Below are positions 48,981-60,242 of a stretch of DNA of 64,000 bases, piece by piece. This DNA comes from Paracoccus mutanolyticus. GTDB lineage: Bacteria > Pseudomonadota > Alphaproteobacteria > Rhodobacterales > Rhodobacteraceae. The DNA lies in assembly GCF_003285265.1 (NCBI RefSeq), contig NZ_CP030239.1, positions 2,401,501-2,465,500 of the forward strand. The letters run 5' to 3'. Numbering within the stretch: the stretch's first letter is position 1; every line of letters begins with the position of its first letter. Below the pieces are notes generated by a model. It worked only from the letters and a program-made list of their open reading frames with translations. It searched no databases and was not told the origin of the DNA. The position numbers were made by a program, and so were the translations under genes.

Positions 48981-50728
48981 TCAGACCAGCGCGGCGCCGG
49001 TGCCGGTGATGGCGCCCTCGGTCGAGGTTTCGCCCAGCAGCATTTCGTTATGCGGCTTGCCCGACGGGATCATCGGGAAGCAGTTCTCGTGCTTTTCGAC
49101 CATCACGTCCAGGATGAAGGGGCCGTCATAGTCCAGCATCTCCTGGATGGCGGCATCCAGATCGGCCGGATCGCTGACCAGCCGGCCCTTGCAGCCGAAT
49201 GCCTCGGCCAGCTTGACGAAATCGGGCAGGCTTTCCGACCAGCTCTGGCTATAGCGTTCGCCGTGCAGCAACTGCTGCCATTGCCGCACCATGCCCAGGC
49301 GTTCGTTGTTCAGGATGAACTGCTTGACCGGCGCGCGGAACTGCACCGCCGTGCCCATTTCCTGCATGTTCATCAGCCAGGACGCCTCACCCGCGACGTT
49401 GATGACCAGGGCGTCCGGGTGGGCGACCTGCACGCCGATGGACGCCGGCAGGCCATAACCCATGGTGCCCAGGCCCCCCGAGGTCATCCAGCGGTTCGGG
49501 TCCTGGAACTGCAGGAACTGCGCCGCCCACATCTGATGCTGGCCGACCTCGGTCGTGATATAACGGTCGCGCCGGTGCGCGGTCAGCGCCTCAAGCCGTT
49601 CCAGCGCGTGCTGCGGCTTGATGACCTTGTCCGAGTTGCGATAGTTCAGGCATTTCACCGACTTCCACGCCTCGATCTGCGCCCACCACTGGGTCAGCCC
49701 GGCCTGGTTCACGCGGCGGCCGCGCGATTTCCAGACCTTCAGCAGGTCCTCGAGCACATGACCCACATCGCCGACGATGGGCAGGTCGACATGGATCACC
49801 TTGTTGATGGAGCTGGGGTCGATGTCGATCTGCGCCTTGACCGAGCCGGGGCTGAACATCCGCCAGCCCGCCCGGTGATGCGGTCGTCGAACCGCGCGCT
49901 GAGTCGCGATCGTCAGGTCGCAGTCGTGATGGCATGTTGCGCCTCTGCAGCCGTGCATGCGTAGCCTCACCGATCCAGCCCTTGCTTTCCGGCTCTGTGA
50001 CTGCGGGTGCTTGCCATCGGGTCTGCTCGCCGAACGGTTGGTAAACCGCGCTTTCCACCTTGGTCCCTGCCGGGCCGGTGATCGCGCGGACCGAGCTAAA
50101 GGATCGGTCGGTCGGCTTTCTCCATCAGCTCGACCAGGCGGGTGATCGCGTCGAGATTGCCCTTCTTCGCGGGCTGGTAGCTGGGCGTCTCGATCTGCTT
50201 CGGCCCGACATAGTCGCCGGTCGCGAATTGAACGTCCTTGGGAATGTCGACCAGCACCGGACCCGGCCGGCCCGACGTCGCGACATGGAACGCCTTGTGG
50301 ATCGTCGCCGCCAGCTCGTCGGTTTCCTTGACCAGCCAGTTGTGCTTGGTGCAGGGCCGGGTGATGCCGACCGTGTCCGCTTCCTGGAAGCCGTCGGTGC
50401 CGATCAGGAAGGTCGGGACCTGGCCTGACAGGACGACCAGCGGGATCGAATCCAGCAGCGCATCGGTCAGCCCCGTGACCGCGTTGGTCGCCCCGGGCCC
50501 CGAGGTGACCAGGACGACGCCCGGCTTGCCGGTCGAACGCGCATAGCCCTCGGCCATGTGGACGGCGCCCTGTTCGTGGCGCACCAGGATGTGCTTGATG
50601 TCGTTCTGCTGAAAGATCTCGTCATAGATGGGTAGCACCGCCCCGCCCGGATAGCCGAATACGGTGTCGACGCCCTGATCGCGCAGAGCTTCGATAACCA
50701 TCCTTGCACCCGTCATGCTTCGGGACAT
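48981..50728 (-). CDS. ilvB: Acetolactate synthase large subunit, central part scrambled
   Basis: The catalytic ThDP- and FAD-dependent subunit, about 585 residues. The N-terminal domain has [17 protein letters not shown] with the ThDP-activating Glu in [16 protein letters not shown]; the C-terminal ThDP-binding domain has [14 protein letters not shown] and the metal loop region ending [13 protein letters not shown]. Between about 49885 and 50095 the sequence only loosely follows the family (recognisable fragments such as MHGC and RFDDRITGR need several indels). I start at 50728, with GGGAG upstream; 50743 is possible. An essential biosynthetic gene is unlikely to be truly broken. Confidence 0.9.
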
Positions 50729-50901
50729 GTCCCATTCTCCCATCCTGGTTCCTGCGGCCGCCAGCCTTTGGGCCGGCCAGGCCGCGTCGCCGGAACCTAT
50801 GGGGCCAAGCGGGCGCGGTCAATGGCGATTGTCCAAGAAAATGGCGCGCGATGACGAATTATTGTAATTTTATTTCTGATATGAGGCAAAAAGGGTAATA
50901 T

Positions 50902-51735
50902 TCATCGCGGCTTTGGCGGCAGGGTGATGCGCGCCACCTGTTCGACGATCGGATCGACCGACAGGGGGTGAATGTCGGAGCTGTGCTGCGCGGGGTCGCC
51001 GATCGGCTGCCAGACCCCGCCCTTGTAGATTTCCAGCGCGGAAAACCGCGCCTTGTAGTCCATCTTGCGACTGCCGGGGACCCAGTAGCCCAGATAGACG
51101 AAGGGCAGTCCCGCGCTGCGCGCCAGTTCGATATGGTCCAGGATGATGTATGTTCCCAGGCTCGCCGGCTCCATCCGCGGGTCGTAGAAACTGTAGACCA
51201 GGCTCAGCCCGTCATCCAGCACATCGGTCAGGCAGACCGCCGCCAGCCTGTCGCTGTCGGACGGCGGGCTGCCCGGCTCGGTCGCGCGGTATTCGATGAC
51301 GCGGGTGCGGACCGGGGTTTCCTCGATCATCGCGGCGAATTCGAAGATGTCCATGTCGGCCATGCCGCCGTCGGCATGGCGTTCGTCCAGATAGCGGCGG
51401 AACAGCTCGTACTGTTCCTCGGTCGCCCAGGCGCTGGTGGCCAGGCGCCGCAGCTGCGCGTTGCGCCGCCCGATGCGCCGCTGCGTGCGCGAGGGCTGGA
51501 ATTCGCCCACACGGATGCGCGCCGACATGCAGGCCACGCAGCTTTCGCAACTGGGCCGGTACAGCACGTTCTGCGACCGGCGAAAGCCCTGCCGGGACAG
51601 CGCGTTGTTCAGTTCGTTGGCCGAATCGCCGGCGAGGGCGGTGAACAGCTTGCGTTCCGCGCGGCCGTGCAGATAGGGGCAGGGCTGCGGTGCGGTGACA
51701 TAGAACTGCGGGGCATGGGGCAAGGAGTGCCGCAT
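50902..51735 (-). CDS. bpt: Leucyl/arginyl-tRNA--protein transferase (Bpt/Ate type)
   Basis: A 277-residue aminoacyl-tRNA protein transferase of the N-degron pathway, which adds leucine or arginine to proteins with acidic N-termini and so marks them for ClpAP. The N-terminal cysteine cluster [16 protein letters not shown] and the C-terminal [21 protein letters not shown] are diagnostic. The length equals the bacterial Bpt form. It stands alone; about 290 bases to glnE hold no other gene. Confidence 0.92.
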   Translation of the reverse strand: MRHSLPHAPQFYVTAPQPCPYLHGRAERKLFTALAGDSANELNNALSRQGFRRSQNVLYRPSCESCVACMSARIRVGEFQPSRTQRRIGRRNAQLRRLATSAWATEEQYELFRRYLDERHADGGMADMDIFEFAAMIEETPVRTRVIEYRATEPGSPPSDSDRLAAVCLTDVLDDGLSLVYSFYDPRMEPASLGTYIILDHIELARSAGLPFVYLGYWVPGSRKMDYKARFSALEIYKGGVWQPIGDPAQHSSDIHPLSVDPIVEQVARITLPPKPR

Positions 51736-52024
51736 CAGCCGTGCCCCTTTCCGGCCGCGCCAATGTCCCCGCGGGACCTATGAAGGGTGTTGCTGTGCGC
51801 GCGCATCGGGAATCGAAAGGGGTGAAGGGACTTTCCTGGGTCGGACGGTGGGGCAAAGCCTAGCAACAGTTCCCCCCCGCGCCAAGCGGCGAAACCGCAA
51901 GTTTTTGATGGAACGCCACGATTTGCGGGATCGTCGCGGCGGTGGAAACGCGGGCCATGCGGCGCGGGTTCCGCCGCGGCCCGCCCGGCATTGACCTTGC
52001 CCCGCCGCCCGCTAGGGTCGCGCC

Positions 52025-54846
52025 ATGACCCTTGCATCGCGCATCACCCGCCTGCCGATTCCCATCGACCCCGCGCGCGGCCAGTCCGCGGTCGACCGCG
52101 CCGGCATCGCCGATCCGGTGCTGGCCGATCTGGTCCGGGGCGCCGCCGGTTGCAGCCCCTATCTGGCCGGGCTGATCCAGCGCGAGGCCGACTGGCTGGC
52201 GGACCGGCTGGCCGATGCCTCGGCCGCCGATGCCGATGTGGTGGCGCAGGAAACCGCCGGGTTCCAGCACCTGGCCGCCGACGCCCTGGGGCCGGCGCTG
52301 AGGCGGGCCAAGCGGCGGATCGCGCTTTGGGCGGCGCTGTGCGACCTGGGGGGCATTTGGCGGCTGGACCAGGTGACGGGCGCCCTGACCGGCCTGGCCG
52401 ACCGTGCGACCGACCTTGCGCTGCGCGTCCATGTCGCGCACGAGGCTGCGCGCGGCAAGCTGCCGCCCACTGGGTCGGACGCGGGCGGGGTCACCGCGCT
52501 CGCCATGGGCAAGATGGGCGCGGGAGAGCTGAACTATTCCTCGGACATTGACCTGATCGTGTTCTACGACGATGCCGCCTATGACCCGGACGACCAGCAC
52601 GAGGCGCGCGCCGCCCTGATCCGCGCCACGCGCAAGGCGGCCGCGACCATCTCGGACAACACCGACCAGGGCTATGTCTTTCGCACCGACCTGCGGCTGC
52701 GGCCCGATGCGGCGGTGACGCCGGTCTGCATCTCGGTTTCGGCGGCGCTGGGATATTACGAGGCCGAGGGCCGCACCTGGGAACGCGGCGCCTATATCAA
52801 GGCGCGCCCCTGCGGCGGCAACCTGGCGGTGGGCGAACGCTTCCTGCGCGAACTCGATCCCTTCGTCTGGCGCCGGCACCTGGACTTTGCCACCATCCAG
52901 GACACCGACGACATGCGCCGCCGCATCCGCGCCCACAAGGGCCTGAACGGCCGCATCGATGTGCCCGGCCACAACATGAAGCTGGGCCAGGGCGGCATCC
53001 GGGAAATCGAGTTCTTTACCCAGACCCGGCAGCTGATCGCCGGTGGCCGCGACCCCGACCTGCGGGTGCGCGGCACCGTTCAGGGGCTTGCGCGTCTGGC
53101 CGAGAAGGGCTGGGTGCCCACCGAGGTCGCGGTCGAACTGACCGAGCATTACCGCGAGCACCGCGAGATCGAGCATCGCATCCAGATGGTCAACGACGCC
53201 CAGACCCATCTGGTCCCCGCGACGTCCGAAGGGATCGCGACCATTGCCCACATGATGGGCGAGCCCGATGCCTCGGCCTGGTCGGCGCGGCTTGTCCGGC
53301 GGCTGGAGCGGGTCGAGGCGCTGACGGCGGATTTCTTCGCCCCCGCGGATCAGCGCAGCCGGCCCGCGCTTTCCCCGGAATCCGAGGCGATCGTCGAGCG
53401 TTGGCGGACCTATCCCGCGCTGCGCTCGGAACGCGCGCGCCAGGTCTTTGCCCGGATCAGCCCGAACTGCTGACGCGCCTCTCCGCCGCCGCCCATGCCG
53501 GCGAGGCGCTCGCGCGGTTCGACACCTTCCTGGCGGGACTGCCCGCCGGGGTGCAGCTTTTTTCCCTGTTCGAGGCCAACCCCCAGCTGATCGACCTGAT
53601 CGTCGACATCTGCGGCACCGCGCCGGGACTTGCAGCCTATCTGGGCCGCCATGCCGAAGTGCTGGACGCGGTGCTGGGCGGCAGCTTCTTTTCGGAATGG
53701 CCGGGCGCGGCGGACCTGCAAAAGCAGCTTGAGCAGGTGCTTGCCAACGTGCTTGCAGCGCCCGACGGCGGCTATGAACGCGCGCTGGACGCGGCCCGTC
53801 GCTGGGCGCATGAATGGCAGTTCCGCACCGGCGTCCACCACCTGCGCGCCCTGATCGGCGCCGAAGAGGCGGGCAGCCAATATGCCGACATCGCCGATGC
53901 GGCCGTGGGCGCCCTGTTCCCCGTCGTCGCGGACGAATTCGGCTGGCGCCACGGCCCGCCGCCCGGCCGCGGGGCGGTCGTGCTGGGCATGGGCTCGCTC
54001 GGAGCGCGGCAACTGAACGCCGGTTCGGACCTGGACCTGATCGTGATCTATGACGCGGCCGGGGCCGAGGTCTCGGACGGGCCGAAACCGCTGGCACCGC
54101 GCGCCTATTACGCGCGGCTGACGCAGGCCGTCATCACCGCGCTTTCGGCGCCGACCTCGGCCGGGCGGCTTTACGAGGTGGACATGCGTCTGCGCCCCTC
54201 GGGGCGGCAGGGGCCGGTCGCGACCTCGGTACAAAGCTTCCGCGACTACCAGATGACCGAGGCTTGGACGTGGGAGCATCTGGCCCTGACCCGCGCCCGG
54301 GTGATCGGCGGCTGCGGCGCGGACGCCGCGCGCCTGGCCGACGAGGTCGAGGCCCTGCGCATCGGGGTGCTCAAGGCGCGCGGGGGCGATCCGCGCGTCA
54401 TGCCCGATCTGGCCGAGATGCGGGCCCGGATCTTTGCCGCCAAGGCCCCCGATGGCGCATGGGAGGCCAAGATCGGCCGCGGTCGGCTGCAGGACATCGA
54501 GCTTGTCGCCCAAAGCCTCGCTTTGCGTGCCGGATCGCCCAGCCGGGGGGCGCTGGCGCAGCTGCGGGCGGGACCGCGCGCCGGGCTGGTCAGCCGGGAC
54601 GAGGCCGAGACCCTGGCCCGAGCCCGGCGCTTCCTGTGGAACCTGCAATGCGCTGGCCGGCTGCTGACCGACCGGCCGCTGGACATGGAGACGCTGGGCA
54701 AGGGCGGCCAAGCCTTCCTGCTGCGCGAAACCGGGACCGAGACGCTGGCCGCCCTGTCCGAGCGCCTGGCGCAAACCGTCGAGCAGGCGGGCCAGGTGAT
54801 CGATCAGCTGATGGCCAAGGCGGAACAGGCCGGTGCCGCGCCTTGA
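52025..54846 (+). CDS. glnE: Bifunctional glutamine synthetase adenylyltransferase, frame broken
   Basis: An enzyme of about 940 residues that adds and removes AMP on glutamine synthetase according to nitrogen status signalled by PII. Two nucleotidyltransferase domains are visible: deadenylylase GAGELNYSSDIDLIVFYDD and adenylylase GSLGARQLNAGSDLDLIVIYD. Each is followed by its GlnD_UR_UTase helix region (KLGQGGIREIEFFTQ and IGRGRLQDIELVAQ). The frame breaks at about 53460; IRPELLTRLSAAA continues in the second frame. It is divergent from bpt. Confidence 0.94.
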
Positions 54847-54934
54847 TCGGCTGCGGAACAAGGCTGCGCCGCCCGGGTGCGGGCGGCCAGTGCGAATGAG
54901 TGATGGCGGGCAAGCCATGCTCGGGCCGGCTGGC

Positions 54935-57020
54935 TCAGCCGATCCGGCCCAAGAGCGGGACAGGGCCGGGGTCCTGCGCCGCAGCCTTGGGCTGCGGGGC
55001 GGCCGCGCCAGCCGGTCCCGTGCGGCGCAGGGGGATCAGCGCGGCAGGGGCGTCGGGGACGGCGATCGCGCCCTCTTCGGCGGCATCAAAGATGCCGTGC
55101 TGGGTCTTGTCCCAGTAGAAGGGCTTGGCCACGACCTCGTAGATCGCCTTCCAGGCGGCCAGGCAGCCCAGCGGGAAATACAGGTGCAGGGTCGCGACCC
55201 AGGGCAGCAGGTGGCGGTGGGTCCGTCCCCGGACCGCCCAGGCGGCAATGGCCATGTTCAGGAACTCGGCCAGCAGGAACAGCGAAAAGAGCAGGGCGAT
55301 GGCATTGCCGCCCAGCCGGCCCTCGAGCAGGCCCCGGACCGGATGCGGCAGCCCCAGGCTGAGCAGCCACAGGCTCCAGAGCACGGGCGCCAGCAGGTAT
55401 TGCGAGACCGAGGCCGCAAGCTGGACCTGCAGGGCGACGAACCGCCCCGTGCCCAGGTCGCGCCACAACCCCACCGGGTCGCGCATGTGCACGCCCCAGG
55501 TCATGACGAAGCCCTTGAGCCAGCGCGACCGCTGCTTGATCCAGGGAACCAGGCGGCAGCAGGCCTCCTCATGCGTGACGGTGTCCAGCATCTGCGTGCG
55601 ATAGCCGCGCCGGGTCAGGCGCACGCCCAGGTCGCAATCCTCGGTCACGTTCCAGGCATCCCAGGCGCCGACCCGCTCCAGCAGGTCGCGGCGAAAGAAC
55701 AGCGTCGTGCCGCCCAGGGGTACCACCAGGTCCAGTGCGGCGGCTCCGGCGAGCGTACCGCGGAACCAGGCCGCATATTCCATCGTGAAGGCACGCGACA
55801 GCCAGTTGGTCCGAGGGTTGTAGTAATCCAGCACGCCCTGCAGGCAGGCCACGTCCGGCGCCGCGAAGTGAAAGCCGCGGGCAACCTTGTGCAACTGGTC
55901 GGGCTCGGGCCGGTCCTCGGCGTCCCAGACCCCGATGATGCTGCCCCGGCAGAAGTTCAGTGCATAGTTCAGCGCCCGGGGCTTGGTGCGGATCGGACCG
56001 TCTGGCACCCTGACGACGCGCATCCAGCGCGGCAGCTGCACCTGCGCCAGCGCGTCGCAGGCACGCGGTCGGTTTCCTCGACCACGATCAGGACGTCCAC
56101 AGCTCGCGCGGGTAATCCAGCCGCGACAGCCGGCCGATCAGCCGGTCGGCGATATCGGCCTCGGCGAACATCGGCACCATGACCGAGATCACCGGCAGCG
56201 ATCCCGTCATTTCGGGGCGCGCGACCTGACCGCGCGCCGCCGCCCGCGCCAGGGCGGTTTCCTGCGCGCGCTGGCGCAGGATCGCCTGGAACGAGAACAG
56301 CTTGAGCAGCATCGAGGCGAAAAGCGTCAGCACCGCCCAGGCGGTCAGCACCGCGATCACCGCGACCGGAGCCAGGACCAGCCCCAGCGCCGCGCCGCCC
56401 ACCAGACCCAGCGCGATCCGCCCGGTGCGGCGTTCGTTGCGGGTCCGGCAGCTTTCGACGGCGGGAACGCGCATCTCGGCCTCGCGGATCAGCGCGGTGC
56501 GGCGGCTTTTCAGGACCGCCTCTCGCGCCGCGTTTTCCGAACAGAGCAGCATCCGCACGGTGCCGAAGTCACGCGGCAGGCGGGGAATGAGGTCATCGAA
56601 GGCATCGGGGCGCGAGGTCGCGATGAAGGTCACGCCGCCAACCCGCCGCCAGGGCACCAGCCCCTCGGCCAGGCAAAGGCCGGCCCCCACGGCATCGACC
56701 AGGCGGGGATCGGGCGGCAGCGCCGCAAGGTCGATGACCGAGGCGCGCCATTGCCGCGACAGCGCGCGGGTCAGCGCCTCTTCCTCGACCCAGCCGTGGG
56801 ACAGAAGGATTTCGCCCAGCCGCGCGGACTGGCGCTGGCGCATGACGACGGCGCGCAGCAGGTTCCGGGGATCGACCGCGCCGTCCTCCAGCAGGATCTG
56901 GCCCAGGGGGCGCAGGTCGCGGCCGGCAATGACCGCCGCTTCGTCGCGGGGTGCAGGGGCCGCCGGGCGGGCCGGCAATGTCGCGATCGTCGTGGGTTTG
57001 CTTAACGCGGTTCCAGCCAT
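54935..57020 (-). CDS. Membrane glycosyltransferase family 2 with N-terminal MshEN-like domain, frame broken
   Basis: A protein of about 695 residues. Residues 30-120 (LGQILLEDGAVDPRNLLRAV) resemble the MshEN/GSPII_E N-terminal domain. Two membrane helices follow near residues 205-245, then a GT2 catalytic domain with WDAEDRPEPD, NVTEDCDLGVRL and the processive-synthase motif KQRSRWLKG (QxxRW), and several C-terminal helices. Indels at 56040-56100 split DVLIVVEETD from the N-terminal half. It is probably a polysaccharide synthase in the inner membrane; the MshEN region may bind cyclic-di-GMP, as it does elsewhere. The product is unknown. Confidence 0.83.
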
Positions 57021-57094
57021 GCCCGATTCCCGTCCTTTGGTCCCTCATCTGGCACAGGGAGGGTTAAGGACGGGTTAATCGGGTCGCGGCAGCC

Positions 57095-58240
57095 TCAGCG
57101 CCGCGCGCGCATCGCCTCGGTGAAGCGGTCGAACAGATAGGCGCTGTCCTGCGGGCCCGGGCTGGCCTCGGGGTGGTATTGCACCGAAAAGACCGGCCGG
57201 TCGCGCATCCGAAGTCCGCAGTTCGAGCCGTCGAACAGGCTGACATGGGTTTCGATCACGCCCTCGGGCAGGGTCTGGGCATCGACCGCGAAACCGTGGT
57301 TCATCGAGGTGATCTCGACCTTGCCGGTTTCCACGTCGCGCACCGGGTGGTTCGCGCCGTGGTGGCCGTGGCCCATCTTGACGGTCTTGGCCCCCAGCGC
57401 CAGCGCCAGCATCTGATGGCCCAGGCAGATGCCGAAGATCGGCATGTCGCGGTCCAGCAGGTCGCGGATCATCGGCACGGCATATTCGCCCGTGGCCGCC
57501 GGGTCGCCCGGCCCGTTCGACAGGAACACGCCCTCGGGATTATGGGCCAGCACCTCCTCGGCGGTGGCGGTGGCGGGCAGAACCACGACCTCGGCCCCGG
57601 TCTGCGCCAGCGAGCGCAGGATGTTGCGTTTCGCGCCGTAGTCCAGCGCGACCACGCGGAAGGGCTTCTTTTCCTCGGACTTGCCGAACTGGCCGGGCCA
57701 TTCCCACAGCCCTTCGTCCCAGCGATAGCTTTGCCGGGTGGTGACTTCGCGGGCCAGGTCCAGACCGACGAGACCCTTCCAGTCGCGAGCGCGGGCGACC
57801 ATCGCGGCGATGTCGAAATTGCCCTCGGGGTCATGGGCCAGCACGACATGGGGCGACCCCTGCTGCCGGATCGCGCGGGTCAGGCGACGGGTGTCGATGC
57901 CGCCGATGCCGATGCGGCCGCGCCGCGCCATCCAGTCCACCAGGTCGGACGAGGCGCGCCAGTTCGACGGCTCGGTCGGATCCCATTTCACCACGATGCC
58001 CGAGGCGACCGGATCGGGGGCCTCGTCGTCCTGTTCGGTGACGCCGGTGTTGCCGACATGGGGAAAGGTGAAGGTGACGATCTGGCTGGCATAGCTGGGA
58101 TCGGTCATGATCTCCTGATAGCCGGTCATGGCGGTGTTGAACACCAGCTCGGCCACCACCTCGCCCGTCGCGCCGAAGCCACGGCCATGGAACACGGTGC
58201 CATCGGCAAGCGCCAGACATGCGGTCGGTTTTGGGGCCAT
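57095..58240 (-). CDS. carA: Carbamoyl-phosphate synthase small subunit
   Basis: A 381-residue glutamine amidotransferase subunit supplying ammonia for carbamoyl phosphate in arginine and pyrimidine synthesis. The N-terminal CPSase domain has TAMTGYQEIMTDPSY; the class I amidotransferase domain has GPGDP, nucleophile Cys in FGICLGHQMLALALG and the His/Glu pair in SVQYHPEASPGP. I place the start at 58240 with GGAGAG six bases upstream; ATG 58246 is too close to that site. The frame is intact. Confidence 0.95.
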   Translation of the reverse strand: MAPKPTACLALADGTVFHGRGFGATGEVVAELVFNTAMTGYQEIMTDPSYASQIVTFTFPHVGNTGVTEQDDEAPDPVASGIVVKWDPTEPSNWRASSDLVDWMARRGRIGIGGIDTRRLTRAIRQQGSPHVVLAHDPEGNFDIAAMVARARDWKGLVGLDLAREVTTRQSYRWDEGLWEWPGQFGKSEEKKPFRVVALDYGAKRNILRSLAQTGAEVVVLPATATAEEVLAHNPEGVFLSNGPGDPAATGEYAVPMIRDLLDRDMPIFGICLGHQMLALALGAKTVKMGHGHHGANHPVRDVETGKVEITSMNHGFAVDAQTLPEGVIETHVSLFDGSNCGLRMRDRPVFSVQYHPEASPGPQDSAYLFDRFTEAMRARR

Positions 58241-58408
58241 GGTCATCTCTCCGGGTAAATCGGCGGGAACCTAGGGAAAGCGGCCTGCTGCGTCAAGGCG
58301 GGAACTTGACGGGACGGGGCAGGGCGGGGAAAGCTTGCGGAACGGCACGGGTTGACGCCCGGTGCGAAGCCGGGGACAAGCGCCGCCGGATTGATCAGCG
58401 AGGATCGG

Positions 58409-58887
58409 ATGGGCGAGAACCAGTTGGGATTGCGCGAACGCATCGCGGCCGACATCAAGGACGCGATGAAGGCCAAGGATTCGGCCAGGCTGTCGACGCT
58501 GCGGCTGATCTCGGCCGCGATCAAGGACCGCGAGATTGCCGCGCGCACCAAAGCGGCGACGAAACCGGCCTCAGCGATGCGGATCTGACCGCGATCCTGT
58601 CCAAGATGGTCTGCAGCGACCAGGAAGCCGCCCGCGCCTATGAAGAGGGCGGCCGGATCGAGCTGGCCGAGCGCGAGCAGGACGAGATCGCGGTGATCCA
58701 GTCCTATCTGCCGCGCCAGCTCGACCCCGATGAGACGGCCGCGGCGATCGACCGCGTGATCGCGGACCTGGGCGCGGGCTCGATCCGCGACATGGGACGG
58801 GTGATGGCCGAATTGCGCGCCCGCCACGCGGGGCAGATGGATTTCGGTGCGGTCGGGCCCGCCATCAAGACCCGGCTCATGGGCTGA
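58409..58887 (+). CDS. GatB/YqeY-domain protein, frame broken
   Basis: A protein of about 159 residues of the YqeY family, related to the tRNA-binding tail domain of GatB. RERIAADIKDAMKAKD, LSTLRLISAAIKDREI and IAVIQSYLPRQLDPDE are typical. One G is missing at about 58566 (AAAGCGG for AAAGGCGG), after which DETGLSDADLTAILSKM continues in the next frame. It diverges from carA across 168 bases. The role is not established; involvement in tRNA amidation is suspected from the domain. Confidence 0.87.
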
Positions 58888-58925
58888 CGGCCCGGCCGTC
58901 CCACGAAAAACCTGACTGCGGCACG

Positions 58926-58958
58926 AAAAAATAGGGGCGAGGTCGAAACCCCGCCCCT
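58926..58958 (-). terminator. Rho-independent terminator (leftward)
   Basis: On the minus strand, AGGGGCG and CGCCCCT form a stem that runs straight into ATTTTTT. It lies downstream of phnM and of the orphan FNR box, and it also separates these from yqeY. Confidence 0.8.
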
Positions 58959-59032
58959 CGGCCGCTGCTTGCCCCCTCAGACCCGGGCGGCCGAACTGAA
59001 ATGATTCCCTGTAATCGGCAGTGCTATGGAAT
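58926..59032 (-). ncRNA. Candidate FNR-regulated small RNA
   Basis: If transcription began about 41 bases downstream of the centre of the FNR box, a leftward RNA of roughly 107 nt would result. Its last part forms two adjacent stems: CGGCCGC with GCGGCCG (58959-58993) and the terminator stem with U-tract. It has no start codon followed by a useful frame. The -10 candidate (TAGGCA) is weak. This is inference from layout only. Confidence 0.3.
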
Positions 59033-59066
59033 GGGTCCTGCCTAGCGGCCAGGGACGGCCGTTGCC

Positions 59067-59080
59067 TTGATCCAGATCAA
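59067..59080. promoter_or_regulatory. Perfect FNR/Crp-type box
   Basis: TTGATCCAGATCAA matches the symmetrical FNR consensus TTGAT-N4-ATCAA at every fixed position; Paracoccus FnrP/Nnr/NarR use such sites. It lies seven bases past the phnM stop codon, with no protein gene starting nearby on either strand. Confidence 0.75.
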
Positions 59081-59086
59081 GTCCTG

Positions 59087-60218
59087 TCAGACGCGAAGTC
59101 CCCGCACCCAGGTTTCCCGAAGTCCGGCTTCCATGGCCTTCCGATTCCGGTCGTCGGCGCGCAGCCCGGGCTGCCTGCGGGCAGCGATGGCGTCATGGCA
59201 GGCCCGCGTGTCGTGGATTGGCCGTGACCGTGGCCATGGCGCGGGGCAGGTCGTCCCACAGCCGCGCCAGGATCAGCGCACCCGCCAGCAGGCCCGAGGG
59301 AACGTAATCCGACGACAGGATGTCGAGATGCCCGGCCCGGGCCAGGTCGGCGGCCGAGACATTGCCCGAGTGCGACCCGCCCCGGATCAGGTTCGGCGCG
59401 CCCATCATCACCATGATGCCATGCGCGTGGCAGGCGGCCGCCGCCTCGGGGGTGGTCGGAAACTCGGCCAGCCGCGCCCCGTGCCGGGCCGAGACCGCAA
59501 CCTGGTCCGCCGTGGTGTCGTCGTGGCTGGCCAGAACCGCGCCCAGCCGGTGCGCCACCGCAACCGCCGCCGCCTCATGCGCGTCGCCGTAGCGGTCGCG
59601 CAGGGCCCGCAGCCGTGCGACATGGTCGGCAAAGCCGGCGTCGTCCAGCTTGTACTTGCCCTGCACATATTGCGCCAGTTTCGAGATGTCGCGGAACTGG
59701 CGCTGGCCCGGCGTGTGATCCATCAGGCTGATGATGCCCACGCGATCCTGGGGCCCGAACTCGTCCAGTTCGGCGATCAGGGTTTCGGAGCAGACCTCGG
59801 CGCGCAGGTGCAGAAGGTGGCTGATCCGCAGCGCCTTGCGCTCGCGCAGCGCGATCAACTCATGCGCCAGTTCACGGGCGTATTTCTGGTAATCCTGGTC
59901 CGGCCCGTCGTTCCAGATCGAGCCGACGCGCCGCGTGAACACCGTCTTCGATGTCGCTGCCGGCCAGTTCCGCGTCATGCCAGGCATTGCGGCGGCGTGG
60001 GGCCAGTCGACGCCCGGGCGGGGCCGGATGTGGCGTTCCAGGTTGTCGGTGTGCAGCTCCACCAGCCCCGGGGCCAGATAGTCGCCGCCCATGTCCAGCG
60101 CGCCGGGCGGCACCCTGTCCCCGGGCAGGATCTCGGCGATGGTCCCGTCGCTGAGCGAGACGGCGCCCCGGAGGACCGTATCGGCAAGGATCAGGCGGGC
60201 ATTGGCAAGGATGGTCAT
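59087..60218 (-). CDS. phnM: PhnM-like alkylphosphonate triphosphate diphosphatase, frame broken
   Basis: An amidohydrolase-fold protein of about 377 residues matching PhnM, which removes pyrophosphate from ribose methylphosphonate triphosphate before C-P lyase. ELHTDNLERHIRPRPGVDW, ISLMDHTPGQRQF, SHDDTTADQV and SSDYVPSGLL are family motifs. Frames shift twice, compensating, at 59935-59990 (the HDAELAGS block reads out of frame) and again at about 59235; the corrected end is RETWVRGLRV. No other phn gene is in the window; it follows a sirtuin gene by 24 bases. Confidence 0.85.
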
Positions 60219-60242
60219 GGCTGTCTTTCGAAACGGGCCCGT

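Noticed and set aside
58888..59086. tRNA or rRNA gene in the yqeY-phnM gap
   Set aside because: There is no TTCGANNC loop, acceptor pairing or CCA-type end; the hairpins fit a terminator and possible small RNA instead.
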